NCBI GenBank assembly: GCA_027943245.1
Contig: JANDJZ010000153.1
Location: forward strand, 1 to 64,000
Reading direction: 5' to 3'
From: Acanthamoeba sp. SK_2022b
Taxonomy: Eukaryota; Discosea; Longamoebia; Acanthamoebidae
Length of the DNA stretch: 64,000 nucleotides
The position numbers and the translations under genes are program-made. Below, one piece after another: positions 49,843 through 62,593 of the stretch (position 1 is its first letter; the number at the start of each line of letters is the position of its first letter). The notes beneath the pieces were generated by a model that was given only the letters and a program-made list of their open reading frames with translations, ran no database searches and was not told where the DNA came from.

Positions 49843-49934
49843 TGTAGTGCTGAAATATGTTGCTGTTACCGTAGATTGCTGCAGGCGCGAAGGCTGGCGG
49901 TTATCAAGATTTCCAAGAATTGAAACTCACCGAG

Positions 49935-50219
49935 ATGTCTTCTTCCTCCCTCCTGTGGGGTGCGCAGAAGAAGGTGCTCAAGGGAGTGCCGAGGGCAGAG
50001 CGATTGCAGCTTCTTTCTGGTAGGGGAGATTTAATGAAGATTGGTGTGCACGCTTTCGTGTCGACGAGCTACAAATCTTTTTAACGATCCACGTAGGGGC
50101 AGCGTGAGGTTGGGGCGTTCTGCGCCGTGAGCGGCACGAATCCCGCTGCTGACACCACAGAAGCACCGGTGGCAGGCGAGGAAGGCACTCGCGCCGGTGA
50201 CCGACTGGCCAGCACTTGA
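49935..50219 (+). CDS. Possible small gene divergent from YME1
   Basis: An ATG at 49935, in good context, begins MSSSSLLWGAQKKVLKGVPR, a basic amphipathic start. Unspliced it ends at 50084 (49 residues). Using the donor gtgtcgacg (from 50057) and the acceptor cacgtag (to 50095), a very short intron, it continues as GQREVGAFCAVSGTNP and ends TGA at 50217-50219. Only 92 bp separate it from the YME1 start, so they may share a promoter. I do not recognise it; it could also be noise. Confidence 0.35.
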
Positions 50220-50497
50220 CCTCCCACGGGTGCCTCGTTGAGGAGGAAGACGTGGCAGACGTGGCCTGGGGAATGTCTGGTTCGTTATCCATCGTGCTTT
50301 GCATACCAAGAACAGCGGCTGCGGTTACTCCGGGCCACTGACTGCGCAGAGCAGAAAGCGAACCGTCCACTCAATCGTGCGGGCGGCAAACGATTAGGCC
50401 ACACGACACCTCGTCTCGGCGTTGAGTAAAGATTCTAGACCAGCACAATCCTTCCGCTGTTACAGCACGACATATAGGATTTTGTTCTGAGCCTAAG

Positions 50498-53400
50498 ATG
50501 AGGGGCGAGGAGGCCTACCCCACAAGGGCACCCGCGTCACACCTACACATGCCCAGCAAAAAAGCCACGTGGCGTGCATCGTACGATGTCTCATCTTGCA
50601 CACCCTTCTCGCCCCGCAGAACGATCCCTTTATTAATTTTTACTAAAAAATAGTGAAATTAGAATAATAATGTCCGCCCTTTCCTATTTCCCGTTTTGTT
50701 TGTTCTTTTAAATTTTCTTTTTAATTGATTTGCATTTGTGCCTTTGGAGACGTGGCCCTGACGACGCCAATGCCTCCTTGGGCACGGTGCCAACTTGGGG
50801 CGGAGGCAGGCTGGGCCGATTCGTGCGGACGCGATGCTCGCCTGCCGACAGCCTTCTGTGCCGCTTCCTCCTCTACGTGGTCCTCGCCGTAGTGCTCATC
50901 TTTGCCGTGCGAGCCGTGTGCTGGATCATATGGCTCGAGGTGCCTTTCACCCTCCTCTCTTGCACGGCGTTTCTCGTCTGTTTTGCATTACCACCACAAC
51001 ACCACCAACCAGCGACGCCGTACTCCATCAACAGGTACAGAACCCATGTAGGATGGGCAGGATCGGGCCGTGGTCTGTGGGGATGATGAAAGGTCCGCCC
51101 TGTCTCCTGGTCTACGACTCGTGTAGTGTCGCGCTGGAGTGACCGTGCCTCAGGCTCAACGCAACTCTCCTCTTGTTCGTGTCGCCCGCACAGGCCACAC
51201 TCCGCTCGCGATGCATGTCACTGCGCCCTCGCCCGCCATCTACACACACATCCAAGACTTTCCCACCGCCGATCCTGGTAAGCACGCCGCTCGCCCGCTC
51301 ACCCACACGCTACCCTGCTCAACTCATGACACGCGCGCGCACGGCAACGCGCAACAGGGCCGCGCTTGACGTGCGTCAACGTGATCGACATCGTCGCTGA
51401 CTTTGTGGCCGATCCGTTCATCATCAAACGACAAAAGAACGAAAAGAAGGCACGCCCGCCTCCTACCAAAACGCCGTGTGTGTGTTGTGTTGTATGTTGT
51501 GTCCTCATGCCGCTTCCCGTGTCTTGTCTGCAGGTGCCGCTGAGCGACGACTACTACCCGTACCGGCCACCACCCGGGGCGGCTCCGGACGCCCGGCTCA
51601 TGCCGACAAAAGGTTGAGGGCTCCCCCGATGTTGCGCGCGTGATCACGTCGACGCTTTGGATTTGGAGGTGGAGCTCACGCCACGTTGGGCTCTGCTTTG
51701 TGTGCGTGCGTGCGTGCAGAGCGACCAGAGGGCTTCCCCGCGCACTACCCGTGGTCGAACGCGACCTTTGAGCGGTTGTCGCTGCCGCTATCCGTCAACC
51801 ACTCCACGTTCTCGCGCGTGCCGATGAAGGGCAGCTGGTTTCTCTTCTTCGAGATCCTCAACCACAACACCGACGACGGTATGCCTCCTCCTCCGCTCCT
51901 CCTCCGCCTCTCGTTCGCGTGTCGACATAATTGGGTGAGGCGCCTCGCGCGATCGACCGATCACCGCCCCGCTTACGCCAACCCATGCGCGCTCGTCCCA
52001 CCAACAGGTGACATCGGCGTGGCGTGGACGGAGGACGACCCTCGCGAGGGCAAGTGGACCTACCAGCAGGTCGTCCTGCACGAACCGGCCTTCCACCTGT
52101 CCTACCCCTTCGGTGCCTCACCCCCCTCCTCTCCCGCGGCCGTCATTGCTTTCCTCCTTTCCAACAAATGCGCCCATTCCTCCTAACTCCCCGTCGGTCT
52201 TTCGCTTTTCGCTCTTTCGATCTTCGCTCTTTTTTGGTCGTCGCGCAGTTTTTTTCCACGACGGCTATTACTGGATGATCCCCGAAGCACATCAGAGCAA
52301 CCAAATCAGGTAACGCACACACACGCACACACGCGCCGATCGGCCCACGTCTCGCAACTGTTCGCTCATGGTGGTCCCATGTCTCGCGTGCGGGCAGGCT
52401 CTACCGGGCCACGTTCTTCCCGACCATCTGGGAGTTTGTCAAGCCGCTCCTCACCTCCACCGATGTCGACACTTACGGCGAGGTCAACCCCGGCACTTCC
52501 ACGCCCGGGTACCCGAGCTCTCTCTCTCCCCCTCTCCCCTTCCCTTCTATCCCGTCTCTCGCCACGACGAGCCAACGCGGGCCTGACCCTCCCCCGGCGC
52601 ACACGCGGTTGAGCAGGCACTTCAAGTTCATTGACACGTCGCCGATACTCTGGCAAGGCCGCTGGTACCTCTTCACCTTTGTCAAGCCCGGGGCCCTCTA
52701 CCTCTACTACTCTGGTAAGCTCGGCCACGGACTCGCCCTCGCACGCCATGTCCACTCCGCGAGTGTGTGTAACTCACCTCGCCTCAACTCGTGTGGTGTG
52801 TGTGGTGTGTAGACAACGAGGACTTGGTTAATACCAAGTGGCACAAACACCCCAAGTTTCCCCTCTACGAGGGCGACGAGGGCCACAACCGACCCGCAGG
52901 CCGGCCAATCATCTACAAGTGAGTCACCGTGGCCACGCCCCCCTCCCCACTCCCCGTGGGGGTCTGTGTTGTGGTCGACGCCAGCCTGACCGACTGTTTG
53001 GGGGGGGGGGGGGCGATCCAGGGATCCGAACAGCGACGGCAAGGAGGTCATCCTGCGGCCCGTGCAGAACAACGTGTGGACCTACGGCCAGTACGCCCCC
53101 ACCCGCGCCCATCACCGCCACGTGTTACCTCTCGCCACTCTGACACGCGCGCGCGTGCCCATGTAGCTACATGCGCGTGATGCAGGTGGAGAAGCTCAGC
53201 CCCACCGAATTCGAAGAGGTCGAGGTCAGCGAGATCTGGCCCATCAAACGTAAGGCCCACTCCACCCCTCCCCTCCCGCGCATCGCCGCCCAGCTCACCT
53301 TGTGTGCGTATAACGTCGTCCAGAGCTGTATTGGATGTCGCAGCGGACGCACCACCTGGACCTGCACTACCTCACCGACGAGGACCTGGACGACATCGAC

Positions 53401-54780
53401 GCCCAGACCGCGCGCAACACCGCCTACCGAAGCCCCCAGGCCGTAGAACGTGCGCTCCCGCCTCTCTCTCCCTCTACAGATGTGATGGTGTGTGGCTGAC
53501 GATGGCTGGGGCCGCGTGCGCAGAGAAATCGCCCCAGTTGGCGGACAGGCGCTCGCGCTGGTTCGCGTCGATCGACGGCCGGTACTCGTTCGTGTCGCAG
53601 GACCTCGAGTACTACCTCTACACGTCGCTCGTGGTCGTCATCGCCCTCCTCTTCTTCCTCGCCGTCGTCCTGCCCGACCTCAAGCTCGCCATCCGCTTCG
53701 TCTGCTCGTTCGTCCGCTACTCCAAGATGGCCTCCTCCGCTTCGTCCTTTTCTTCTTTGTCGTCGTCATCTTCATCATCGTCATCGTCGTCATCTCCCTA
53801 TTCTTCGCCGTCATCGTCGTCGTCGTCGTCCATCCGTGCGACGAGATCGTGGTGCTGTCGCGTCGTGGCCCGGCACGCCGGCCAGCGCAGCACGGTGGTG
53901 TGCCTGCTGGGCGTCGCCGCGGCCCTCCTGGCCTGCATCTACGCCTTCCCGCTCGTCCACTCGGCCCTCGCCTCTCCCTCGCCCCACCTCCCGCTCTCCT
54001 ACTTCGCCCACCCCACGCCCGCCGCCGCCGCGCCGTCGCCTCCCTCCGGACTTTCATTTGTGTCGACAGAGGGCGAGGGGGAGGCGTCGTTGGTGGCCGA
54101 GTCCACGCAGCGCTTCCCGTCGTCCCGCTCCGACGCGGCCTGTCCGGTGACGGTGGTGACCGCCCTCTACGACATCGGACGCGGGGACAAGGCCCACGGC
54201 CAGGAAAAGGAGCAGTCGTGGAACAACTACCTGCGCTACTTCCACCACGTCCTACACGGTACCCCCTCTCCCCACAATCGTGCGGGCGACGCTCCGCGTG
54301 CGATATGCTGACGCCGCACAATTGGACGTGTCCAGTGAACTCGTGTCAGGTGATCTACGTCGAGGAGTCGACCCTCGATTTCGTGCTGAAGACGCGCGAG
54401 TGCCACGTGGTGCGAAAGGAGGTCGTCTACGTCGACGCGCAGGCCCGCGTCCACTCGAGCCATCCCGGTACGCCTGAGAATTGTTTTATTATTATTTTAT
54501 TTTTATTTGAATTGTGCGAGTTGTTTTATAATTTGATTATAGTTTCGAACATCATTTTAAAAGATGTTGGCAAGGCTGACCGTGATGGCTGCTCCAGGCG
54601 GGTCCAGCGTGGTGGCGTACGACCACTGGGTGGTGCAGGGGTGCCGCTATCCGACGGCCATCTTCACGGCCCCGCTGCCAAGCCTGCGGGCGTACCAGCA
54701 CTACAACCTCATGCAGGACATCCTCAACCGCGACTACACCCAACTCGTCCGCCGACCACGCCGCCCCGAAAAGATGTACA

Positions 54781-54836
<56 letters not shown>

Positions 54837-55245
54837 CTCGCACACAACACATGCAACTCGCTAACGCGTGCGCGATGGCGCATGGGTGTAGGATGGTGGA
54901 CTACAACCTGCTGATGTTCTACAAGGTGGAGTGGCTGAAGATGTCGGCCGCGCTCAACCACTTCGGGAGCCGCTACCTCTTCTGGATGGACGGCGGCTAC
55001 GGCAAGGGCTGGTACTTCAACGGGCCCATGTTCGTCGACAAGCGGTGGCCCGACGCGGCCCTGGTGGAGCGCTACGTCAACCCCTACCAGTTCTTCATGA
55101 TCAAGGTGGCTCCGGGCGAACTGAAGCGCGAGAAGCACTACACCTGCCTCAGCCCCCACTACATGGCCATGGAGCACCGCGTCGCCATCGCCGGTGAGCT
55201 AACCCCCCCTCTCAAAGTTCTCCCTGCGGTTGGCTTGCTCACTGG

Positions 55246-55293
<48 letters not shown>

Positions 55294-55669
55294 AGGCGGG
55301 TTCCTGGGCGGGTCGGTGAAGGCCATCTACGACTTCTACGGCGAGTACCACCACGTGCTCAACGACACGCTGCAGGAGGGGCTGATGGACGACGACCAGT
55401 ACGTGTTCGTGATGAGCTGGTGTCGACGACCAGACTTCATCAAGCTTCACAAATGCTACCACAGGCATGATCCCTTCAGTGAACAACGCAAGACAAGACG
55501 CGTGGCTGACGGTTGCGTGTTCTGTGTCCGCAGCTTCCTGCCGTTCGAGCTGTGGACCCACAACTCGCAGGCGCTGTCGTTCGGGGCGTACCACTGCCCC
55601 GTGGGCATGTTCGTGGATACGTCGGACGTGTCGCTGCTCGACCACGAGTACATCAGCCGCTTCGTCTAA
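50498..55669 (+). CDS. Fused membrane glycosyltransferase: GINT1-N-like plus HtrL/YibB-like domains
   Basis: Exon 1 starts at ATG 50498 (MRGEEAYPTRAPASHLHM) and splices in phase to RGPDDANASLG. A membrane anchor follows (FLLYVVLAVVLIFAVRAVCW). The first lumenal module has VADPFIIKRQ, SWFLFFEILNHNTDDGDIGV, AFHLSYPFVFFHDGYYWMIP, EAHQSNQIRLYRATFFP, FKFIDTSPILWQGRWYLF and EGHNRPAGRPIIYKD. These are the signature of the N-terminal domain of plant GINT1, which adds glucosamine to inositolphosphorylceramide. Membrane helix 2 (LVVVIALLFFLAVVL), a Ser-rich loop and helix 3 (VVCLLGVAAALLACIYAF) lead to the second module: CPVTVVTALYDIGRGDK, YDHWVVQGCRYPTAIF, VDYNLLMFYKVEWLKMSAAL and RYLFWMDGGYGKGW. That is HtrL/YibB, a bacterial glycosyltransferase-like family. 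TAA at 55667-55669. The frame is open from 53520 to 54260 across both halves. Roughly twenty exons. Confidence 0.75.
54780..54834 (+). repeat. (CA)n microsatellite in the glycosyltransferase gene
   Basis: About 27 CA units begin a few bases after the splice donor (gtacacc) that follows the exon ending VRRPRRPEK. Confidence 0.9.
55244..55291 (+). repeat. (GT)n microsatellite in the next intron
   Basis: About 23 GT units run directly into the acceptor 'tgtccag' before the exon encoding GGFLGGSVKAIYDFY. The tract replaces the usual polypyrimidine stretch. Confidence 0.9.
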
Positions 55670-55933
55670 GGCCCGGCCGCCCTGCAGCGCAGGTCAATGC
55701 TTGGTCCCAAGAAGAGCGTCACGTGTACATTTTTCCTAATTTACGATCTATTTCCCAATCTTTTTCTTAATATTTTCTTTCACCTAAATGAATTGGGGTT
55801 CGGGACTTGGCGACACAAAGATCGAAAGAGAAGGAAGAGAAAGAGGTCGAAGGGGCTAGCGTCTATACGAAGAAGAAGAAGAACACCACCCCTCAACACA
55901 TAGCCTCCATCACCTACAACATCCTGTACAGCT

Positions 55934-56724
55934 ATGGTCCTCAAGGAATTCAAGATTGTGGTGCTGGGGAGCGGGGGCGTGGGCAAGACGGCGCTTGTCT
56001 TTCGATTCGTACAGGGCAAATTCGTAGATCACTACGACCCCACCATCGAGGACTCGTATCGAAAGCAAGTAACGCATAATGGCAAGCAGGTCATGCTTGA
56101 AATCCTCGACACAGCCGGTAATCTCTCAATTCCCCTTTTTCATTCACCACATCATTTTTGCCTCTCTCTAAATTCCATCAACCGTGGCTTGAAGATGAAG
56201 CTCTAACCTCGTCCTTTCCCCCCTGATTCTTGCACATGATCACGTGACGCAGGAACCGAGCAGTTCACGGGTACAAACCCGCTTCCTGCTCCCTCGCCTG
56301 TTTCATCTACTGTTTGGCTTTGCTTTGGTTAAAAAAGATCTATTCTGATTTGTTTGTTTCGTTGTTGCGCGTAGCGATGCGAGACTTGTACATGAAGAAC
56401 GGGCAGGGCTTCCTGTTGGTGTACAGCATCGTGGCGCTGTCCACGTTCAACGAGCTGTCGGACATCCGAGCCCAGATCCTGCGCGTCAAGGACGAGCCGG
56501 ACGTGCCCACCGTGCTCGTGGGCAACAAGCTCGATCTCGAGGGCGAGCGCAACGTGTCGACGGCCCAGGGCAAGACCCTGGCCCGCGACTTCAACAACTG
56601 CGCCTTCTTCGAGGCCTCGGCCAAGGCGCAGGTCAACGTCGATAAGATATTCCACACCCTCATCTCCATGATGGAGGGCGAGGGCGCCTCGGACGGCAAG
56701 AAAAAGAAGTGTGTGCTCTTCTGA
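55934..56724 (+). CDS. RAP1: Rap1-like small GTPase
   Basis: ATG at 55934. The P-loop is [13 protein letters not shown], with Thr where human Rap1 has Ser17. Next are the effector region [13 protein letters not shown] (switch I identical to Rap/Ras core) and LEILDTAG. A separate micro-exon encodes TEQFTA (about 56253-56270), followed by [31 protein letters not shown] and [14 protein letters not shown]. The C-terminus is basic (GKKKKCVLF): a CAAX box whose terminal Phe favours geranylgeranylation. The Thr in DTAGTEQF is the residue that separates Rap (Thr61) from Ras (Gln61). Rap controls adhesion and cytoskeleton in amoebae. TGA at 56722-56724. Confidence 0.92.
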
Positions 56725-56902
56725 GAAGAGAGCACCACTCCACCACCATCACCACCACCACCAACCTCTTTCTTTTTGTTTTCACTATAGACGACACACC
56801 ACACAATCGATTTGAAGGGGCACTGCCTTGCATGTATGATGCATCATGATGATGATGACCATGAAGATCATTATTGAGTCCACGAATGATGAGAGGGCGG
56901 CC

Positions 56903-59625
56903 CTAGACAGCGGAGAGGAAGCGGTGGGTGTGGTACATCCGGTGGATGGTGGCCAGCTTCTGTCCCACCTGCAGCTCCTCCGATTGCAGGTCCTGGACCA
57001 CCAAACAACCGTCAGCCCACAGGAAAGCAAAAGAAAGAAAGCAAAAGAACGAAAGCGAGAAAAGAGGGGGGGGGGCAATGACACGCGCGGTACCTGTAGG
57101 TCTTCGAGGAGCCACTTTCGCTCGTCGCGAGGCATTTGGAGGGCCTGATATGGAACAGCCGACCTCCGGGTCAGCAGCTTACCTCCCCTGACACCAAAGA
57201 AACGGGGGGGACATTCGGGCTGTACCAGGCCGATGAGTTCGTCGATGGAGACCAGCAGCCGGCCCGTGTCCTCCAATCGCAGGTCCGATTCGGTCCTGCC
57301 TGTGGTGGGTGGGTTGAGGCAGGGGTGAGAGTGCGCCGTGGCTTGCGGTTGAGGTGCTTTGCGAGGAGCCGGGGCTACCGTGCGGATTGGTGGCGCCCAT
57401 GGTGGAGCTCCTGCCCCACCCCGAGAAGGACGTCGAAAGCGAGAGACTGTTCCCGCGCGCACACACACGAGCGTCACGGACCAGGGCCGAGGCGATGATC
57501 GGGCGAGCCTAGGGAGGGAGGGAGAGCGCCGTCGTACTTGGTGGGGACGCCGGCGTGGTTGTGGCGTACGGACGGGAACGACGGCGCCGAGGAGAGGTTG
57601 AGGTCAAGCAGGCGCTCGACGTTCCTCAGCGTCCGCCTGATCTGCACGTGCGTCGTCCTCCGCACTGCCAAAGATATACAGAAAATCAAAATAAATAAAT
57701 AAATACTAAAATACAGATGGAATATGAAATAAATAAAGTGTACGACGCGTACCATCTATTTGGGTGAAGCGGCGGTAGACGTACCGGCCCACTCCACCAA
57801 CCAGCAGGATGGCGGGCGTGACGGCAAACAACTGGAAATTGAGTTCTGTGTGCGTGTGCGTGTGCGTTAGTTCCTGGTGAGTGTCCTCCAATCAAAGAAA
57901 GGCGCGGCGGAGGCACCATTGGCGCGCATGAGCTTGTCCAGGGCGAGCATGGCTCTGGCCACGTCGACCTGGTCGATATAGAAGTGATATGAGGAGAAGG
58001 TGGAGCATGCAAACAATAAATATATAAAGTATTATGACAAATAAATAATTATATAAAAAAGGCTTCCGATCAAGTTGGGACGTGCCTTGGCCTTGTGCAC
58101 TTGGATGAGGAGCAGCGACAGCAGATCACCAAACAGCGCGTTCTTGATCGGTGACTCGAGCTCACGCTCGTAGACGGGCCTGGAGAGACCACCGACCGCG
58201 CCAACAGTGATACGGGCTTCATCAGCGACACGGGCCAAGAGGAAGAGGAGAAAGCGGGGAGAGCGTGCATGATGGCCGAGATGTCGCTGTTGGCCGCGGC
58301 GGAGGTGATCTCCGCCAATTTGGCCTGATCTATGTGCGGGTAGACCTGGAGGGAAAATAAAAGTGATTAAAACAATAAGTTAATTTATTACAATAAATAT
58401 CAATTAACAGATAGTAGCGCAGCGGCAAGGAGGGGCGGCTACACACCTTACGAACGTATTCGTCGACCATTCGCTGCAGAGACTCCACATCAGCGTCCAG
58501 CGCCCTGTGCAGGCAATCGCAAGATCTCAGTCTTAGTGTGGCCCACACAAAATGCATTATGATGATAAGAAAAGCATAATAATTAGATAATTGGAGAGCA
58601 CCGTACCGGGCGTCCATGATGGTGAAGGCCCGCTTCTCATAGCGGATTGTCTCGTACACGTCCTGCAGCGGCTGTGTGGAGGCATTGGCCACTGTCCAGA
58701 GCGCTCTCCCCAGCGCGCGCGGGCGCACGCCGAGACGATGCAGGGCAACAGCAGCGACGCGGCTGGCTGCAGGAGGACGCGTACCACGAGTATGTTCTTT
58801 TGCACAAAGTTCTTGGCCAGGACCCGGAAGTCGACGAGCCAGTCGATGATGTCCTCCCGCCGATTCACCACCGACATCACGCCCACGGTGATGCCCGCCG
58901 CGACGCACGAGTACTTGAGCCAATTGGCCGAGAGAGCCGAGGGTCGCTTGTACCTGCTCTCGGCCACGCGCGCACGAACACACGTGCACACATGCGATCG
59001 CTTGGTTCAGGGAATGCCGGGAGTGTGACGGGGGAGCAGGGTTGATACGCACTGGTTGAGCGCGTGCTTCATCTGAACGGGGAACTCGGCGGCCTTCTTC
59101 ACATTCTCGACCAGCTGGGCGTACAGGTCTGTGGATTGGGGGGGGGGGCAGAAAGAGGGGCAAACTCCTCAGCCGAGGGGCGTGTGGACAGAGACAGCGC
59201 GAGGGACAGGGGGAGCGGTACGTACTGGGAACGTTGGGGGCGGCCTCGACGGTCTCCCCGATGACGTCGGGCGAGTTGTAGTCAAAGAAGCTCAGGTTCA
59301 CCGTTTGCGCCAGGTTGAACAGCACGTCCTCCTTCTCCTCGTCCTCCTCCTCTATTGAGAGAGAGAGAGAGAGAGAGAGCGAAGCGATCGGGAGGGCGTT
59401 GAGCCGATTTTGTGGGGGGGGGGTGGCAATGTGTGTGAAGAGAAAGGGAGGAGTAGGCGAACCCTCCTCCTCGATGCGGTGTTCTCGGGACCGGCTGAGA
59501 GTGCGGAGCATGTGGAAGCGGAGCCGGTCCCGCTCGGCTACACCATCCTTCTCCTTCTGCTCCTCCGCGTTCCTGAGCACATGATCCCTATAAGAAGAGG
59601 AGAGTTATGAGACTAGCAAGGCGGG

Positions 59626-59692
<67 letters not shown>

Positions 59693-60232
59693 GCGCGCGC
59701 GTTAGAAATATGCGGGGCCACCCCCAATACTGACCTCTCCGGGATGGCGAGGAATCGCTGGAACAGCACTGCAGGCGCACAATATGACCAACCATACGGC
59801 CGTATGTGAGCACGACGTTCGGGACGTTCGGTGCGGCGAGGGGAGGGAGAGAGGGAGAGCGAATCGAGGACACGCACGCTGGTCTTTCCTGAGGAGATTC
59901 GAGAGCCGCTCGGTGAAGTCGGTCCGCGGGACGGTCTCGTAGCGCGAGAGGATGCGACTGCCCACGCCGATGAATGCGAACGCGTTCTTCTCCAACGCGC
60001 GGAGGTGCTGGTCGTCGATTCACCCCCCCCCCCAACAACACGCCGCGAAGGAGACAGAGGTGGGGACGCATTCCGTACCATCAGCCCACGAGCACGCCAC
60101 GCCAACGGTCGACCAAGGAGGCGAGGCCTACCCTGAGCTTCATCCGCAGCTCCGTGACCGGGTGCGGGACCTCCCCGCGCTTCAGCAGCAGATAGTTGAG
60201 CCAGTACCACGGCGTTTTCTCGTACAAATACC

Positions 60233-60291
<59 letters not shown>

Positions 60292-61230
60292 GTGAGCAGT
60301 AGTGCAACGGAAAGAAGGCGGGTGTGGAGGAGGAGCGACGCTACCAGAAGGGCTGGTCCTCCCGCAGCGACCACTCGCGGTGGTGGTGCTGAATCGAGGA
60401 GGCCAAGCGCAGGAGTTCATCGCACACCAGCTGGTTCTGCGCTATTGCGACGAGACACTGTGTGTGTGCACGACACGAGTGAGTGATGAGGCGCACTGCC
60501 ACTGGCAAGAGTGTGTGCCAGGGGAGGTGGCGGCGGAGCGGGTACCAGCACATAGAGCTTGGCCTCGTAGAGGACCCGGCCCTGAACGTCCTCCGCGCTG
60601 GCCGGCGCTTCGGCTTCTTCGTCGCTCTGCTCATCGCATCAAGAGAAAATCCACGCACACGCACGCGCGGCACACGTTAACATGGCAAGAGCAGATCTCG
60701 TAGTGGCAGTGAAGCTCTACCGTTCGTGACGCCTCTGCGTGATCCCTGTCCTTGCCCTTCTCCTCCTCCTCCTCTTCTTCTGCCTTCCTGCCGTGCTCGC
60801 CGGTAGGCTCAGACTTGGAACCCTGGGCGTCGCCGCCGCCGCGGGTGACCCCGGCTTGGTGTTGGTGCAGGCGATGGAGGCGGTAGCCGATGAAGGGAGC
60901 GATGTCGGCCGCGACGTGGGTCAGCGTGCGCCCGTCGATCGACTGCTTGCTGAGAACCGTGCACGCGTCCCTGTAAAGTTTCTCTTGCTGCAGCACATGC
61001 ACGCGCAGCGCGGGGCAGAGCGGAGGAGACAGGAGACTCAGAGTCTGTGGCGTGCTCTCGCACTGAGCTGTGCGTGCAAGCACGGCCGTGGCTGCGGTAG
61101 TGGCCGCGGGGAGGGGGGGGGGCGCTACCTCGGACGGCAAGAAGGATAGATCGTGGGTGGCTCCATCAATGAGGCCAAACAGGCACGCGAGTCGCTGCCG
61201 CGTTACCTGCGCGCGCCTCGCAAAGAGCAT
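56903..61230 (-). CDS. NCA2: NCA2-family mitochondrial protein
   Basis: ATG at 61228-61230 (MLFARRAQVTRQRLACLFG). About fifteen exons. The N-terminal third has KLYRDACTVLSKQSIDGRTL, an acidic linker and YLYEKTPWYWLNYLLLKRGE. The NCA2 domain follows: SANWLKYSCVAAGITVGVMS, WLVDFRVLAKNFVQKNILV, LQDVYETIRYEKRAFTIMDA, LDADVESLQRMVDEYVRKVY, SPIKNALFGDLLSLLLIQVH, a membrane helix (LFAVTPAILLVGGVGRYVY), HVQIRRTLRNVERLLDL, LEDTGRLLVSIDELI and EERKWLLEDLQ-type text. It ends ATIHRMYHTHRFLSAV, TAG at 56903-56905. Yeast NCA2 affects expression of mitochondrial ATP synthase subunits 6 and 8. The amoebal N-terminus is longer. Two introns carry long CA/GT repeats. Confidence 0.85.
59629..59690. repeat. (GT)n microsatellite in an NCA2 intron
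   Basis: About 31 GT units on the plus strand, antisense to the gene, in the intron between FLAIPER and DHVLRNAEE. Confidence 0.9.
60234..60291. repeat. (GT)n microsatellite in an NCA2 intron
   Basis: About 29 GT units, immediately before the exon encoding YLYEKTPWYWLNY when read on the minus strand, so again next to an acceptor. Confidence 0.9.
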
Positions 61231-61466
61231 GGTGTGGTCGCTGTGATTCAAAAATCCAATTCAAATTCGAGGTACTGCCGATGCCACGTTTACACAAAGA
61301 TTTGTAGCGCAAAGGTGGAGATCGCAGCAAATCTTTCTCCTCTTCTTCGAACGCCCCGCAGAACCTGGTGGACAGCAGGGGCGAACGGCTGCCTTGCTTC
61401 AGAGGTGAAGTGCACACGAGGAGGCAAGAGGACAAGCGTCTATTGAGGGCCTCAGGATGGGATTGC

Positions 61467-61896
61467 TCACTGCTCGGTCTGATCCGCAGGCGCGGTCGCC
61501 TCCGCTTCCTCGTCCTCCTCGTCTTCGTCGAGCAGGTCGTCTTCTTCATCATCGTCGTCGTTGTCAGCGTCTTCTTCATCATCGCTGAAGAAGTCTTCCA
61601 TCTCGTTATCCTCGAGCATGGAGAGCAGCTCATCGACCGGGATCTGCTGTCGTCCGTCTCCGCCCGCGGCGTCCGTCGAAGGCGACTCGCCGCTCCCGTC
61701 CTGGCTGACATCTCCGGCCGGCGAGGAGATCAGCTCGCCGGTGGCCGCGAACATCGGCATGCCCTCAGTCGAGAGAACGTTGGTGTTGTAGGACCCGCAT
61801 GACTCATTCTGGCACTTGTGGCCGATGAAGTGGTAGGGCACCGTCGACCTCTGCTCGCAGTCGTTGCAACAAATCGTCGCCTGCAGTCATTTGCGT

Positions 61897-61940
<44 letters not shown>

Positions 61941-62527
61941 GTGAACATGCGTGCGCCAATGATGGCATTGTAGAGTCCAGTTGTGGGAGAGAAGGAGAAG
62001 GAGGGCGGCACCTTGGCGACGCGGTACTCGGGAGGCATGGTGGAAATGGAGGTGAGGGTGTCCATCCGTCTGATCCACGAGCTGAGGTCGGCGAGGATTG
62101 ACTTGTGGCAAATCGGGCTGCGCGGACACGCGAGAGCGCAATGATAACGCAAGCGCAATTAATTGGACAATGGTCAGCCACACTTGACCCTCGACGAGAG
62201 AGAGAGAGAGCTTTGGGAGGGGGGCGCGTGTACCAGGTGAAGTTGGTGCGTCTGTAGGAGTTGTAGCAGGCGGTGTGAATGGCGTGGCCGCACCGCATGA
62301 AGCTCACCGGATCCCTTCATGCAAGAAAGAGACACGTTAAGAGAGCTCGCACGATGATGCAAGGGAGGAAGGTGAAGGAAACAAGGAGAATACGAAGCGC
62401 TCTGTACCGTGACGTGAACATGTAGACGTGGCAGATGGGGCAGTTGGAGCTCAGGCTGTTCTCGATGCACTTGTGGTCCCTGTACTCCAACGATAGACCT
62501 GCCGCCCGACACATCAGCAAAGCTGTC

Positions 62528-62593
<66 letters not shown>

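Noticed and set aside
53492..55669. A single 725-residue open frame
   Set aside because: Its first half (53.5-54.3 kb) is a shadow frame of the real Ser-rich exon, and it also reads through introns containing AT-rich and CA-repeat text. Only segments after 54337 are real coding sequence.
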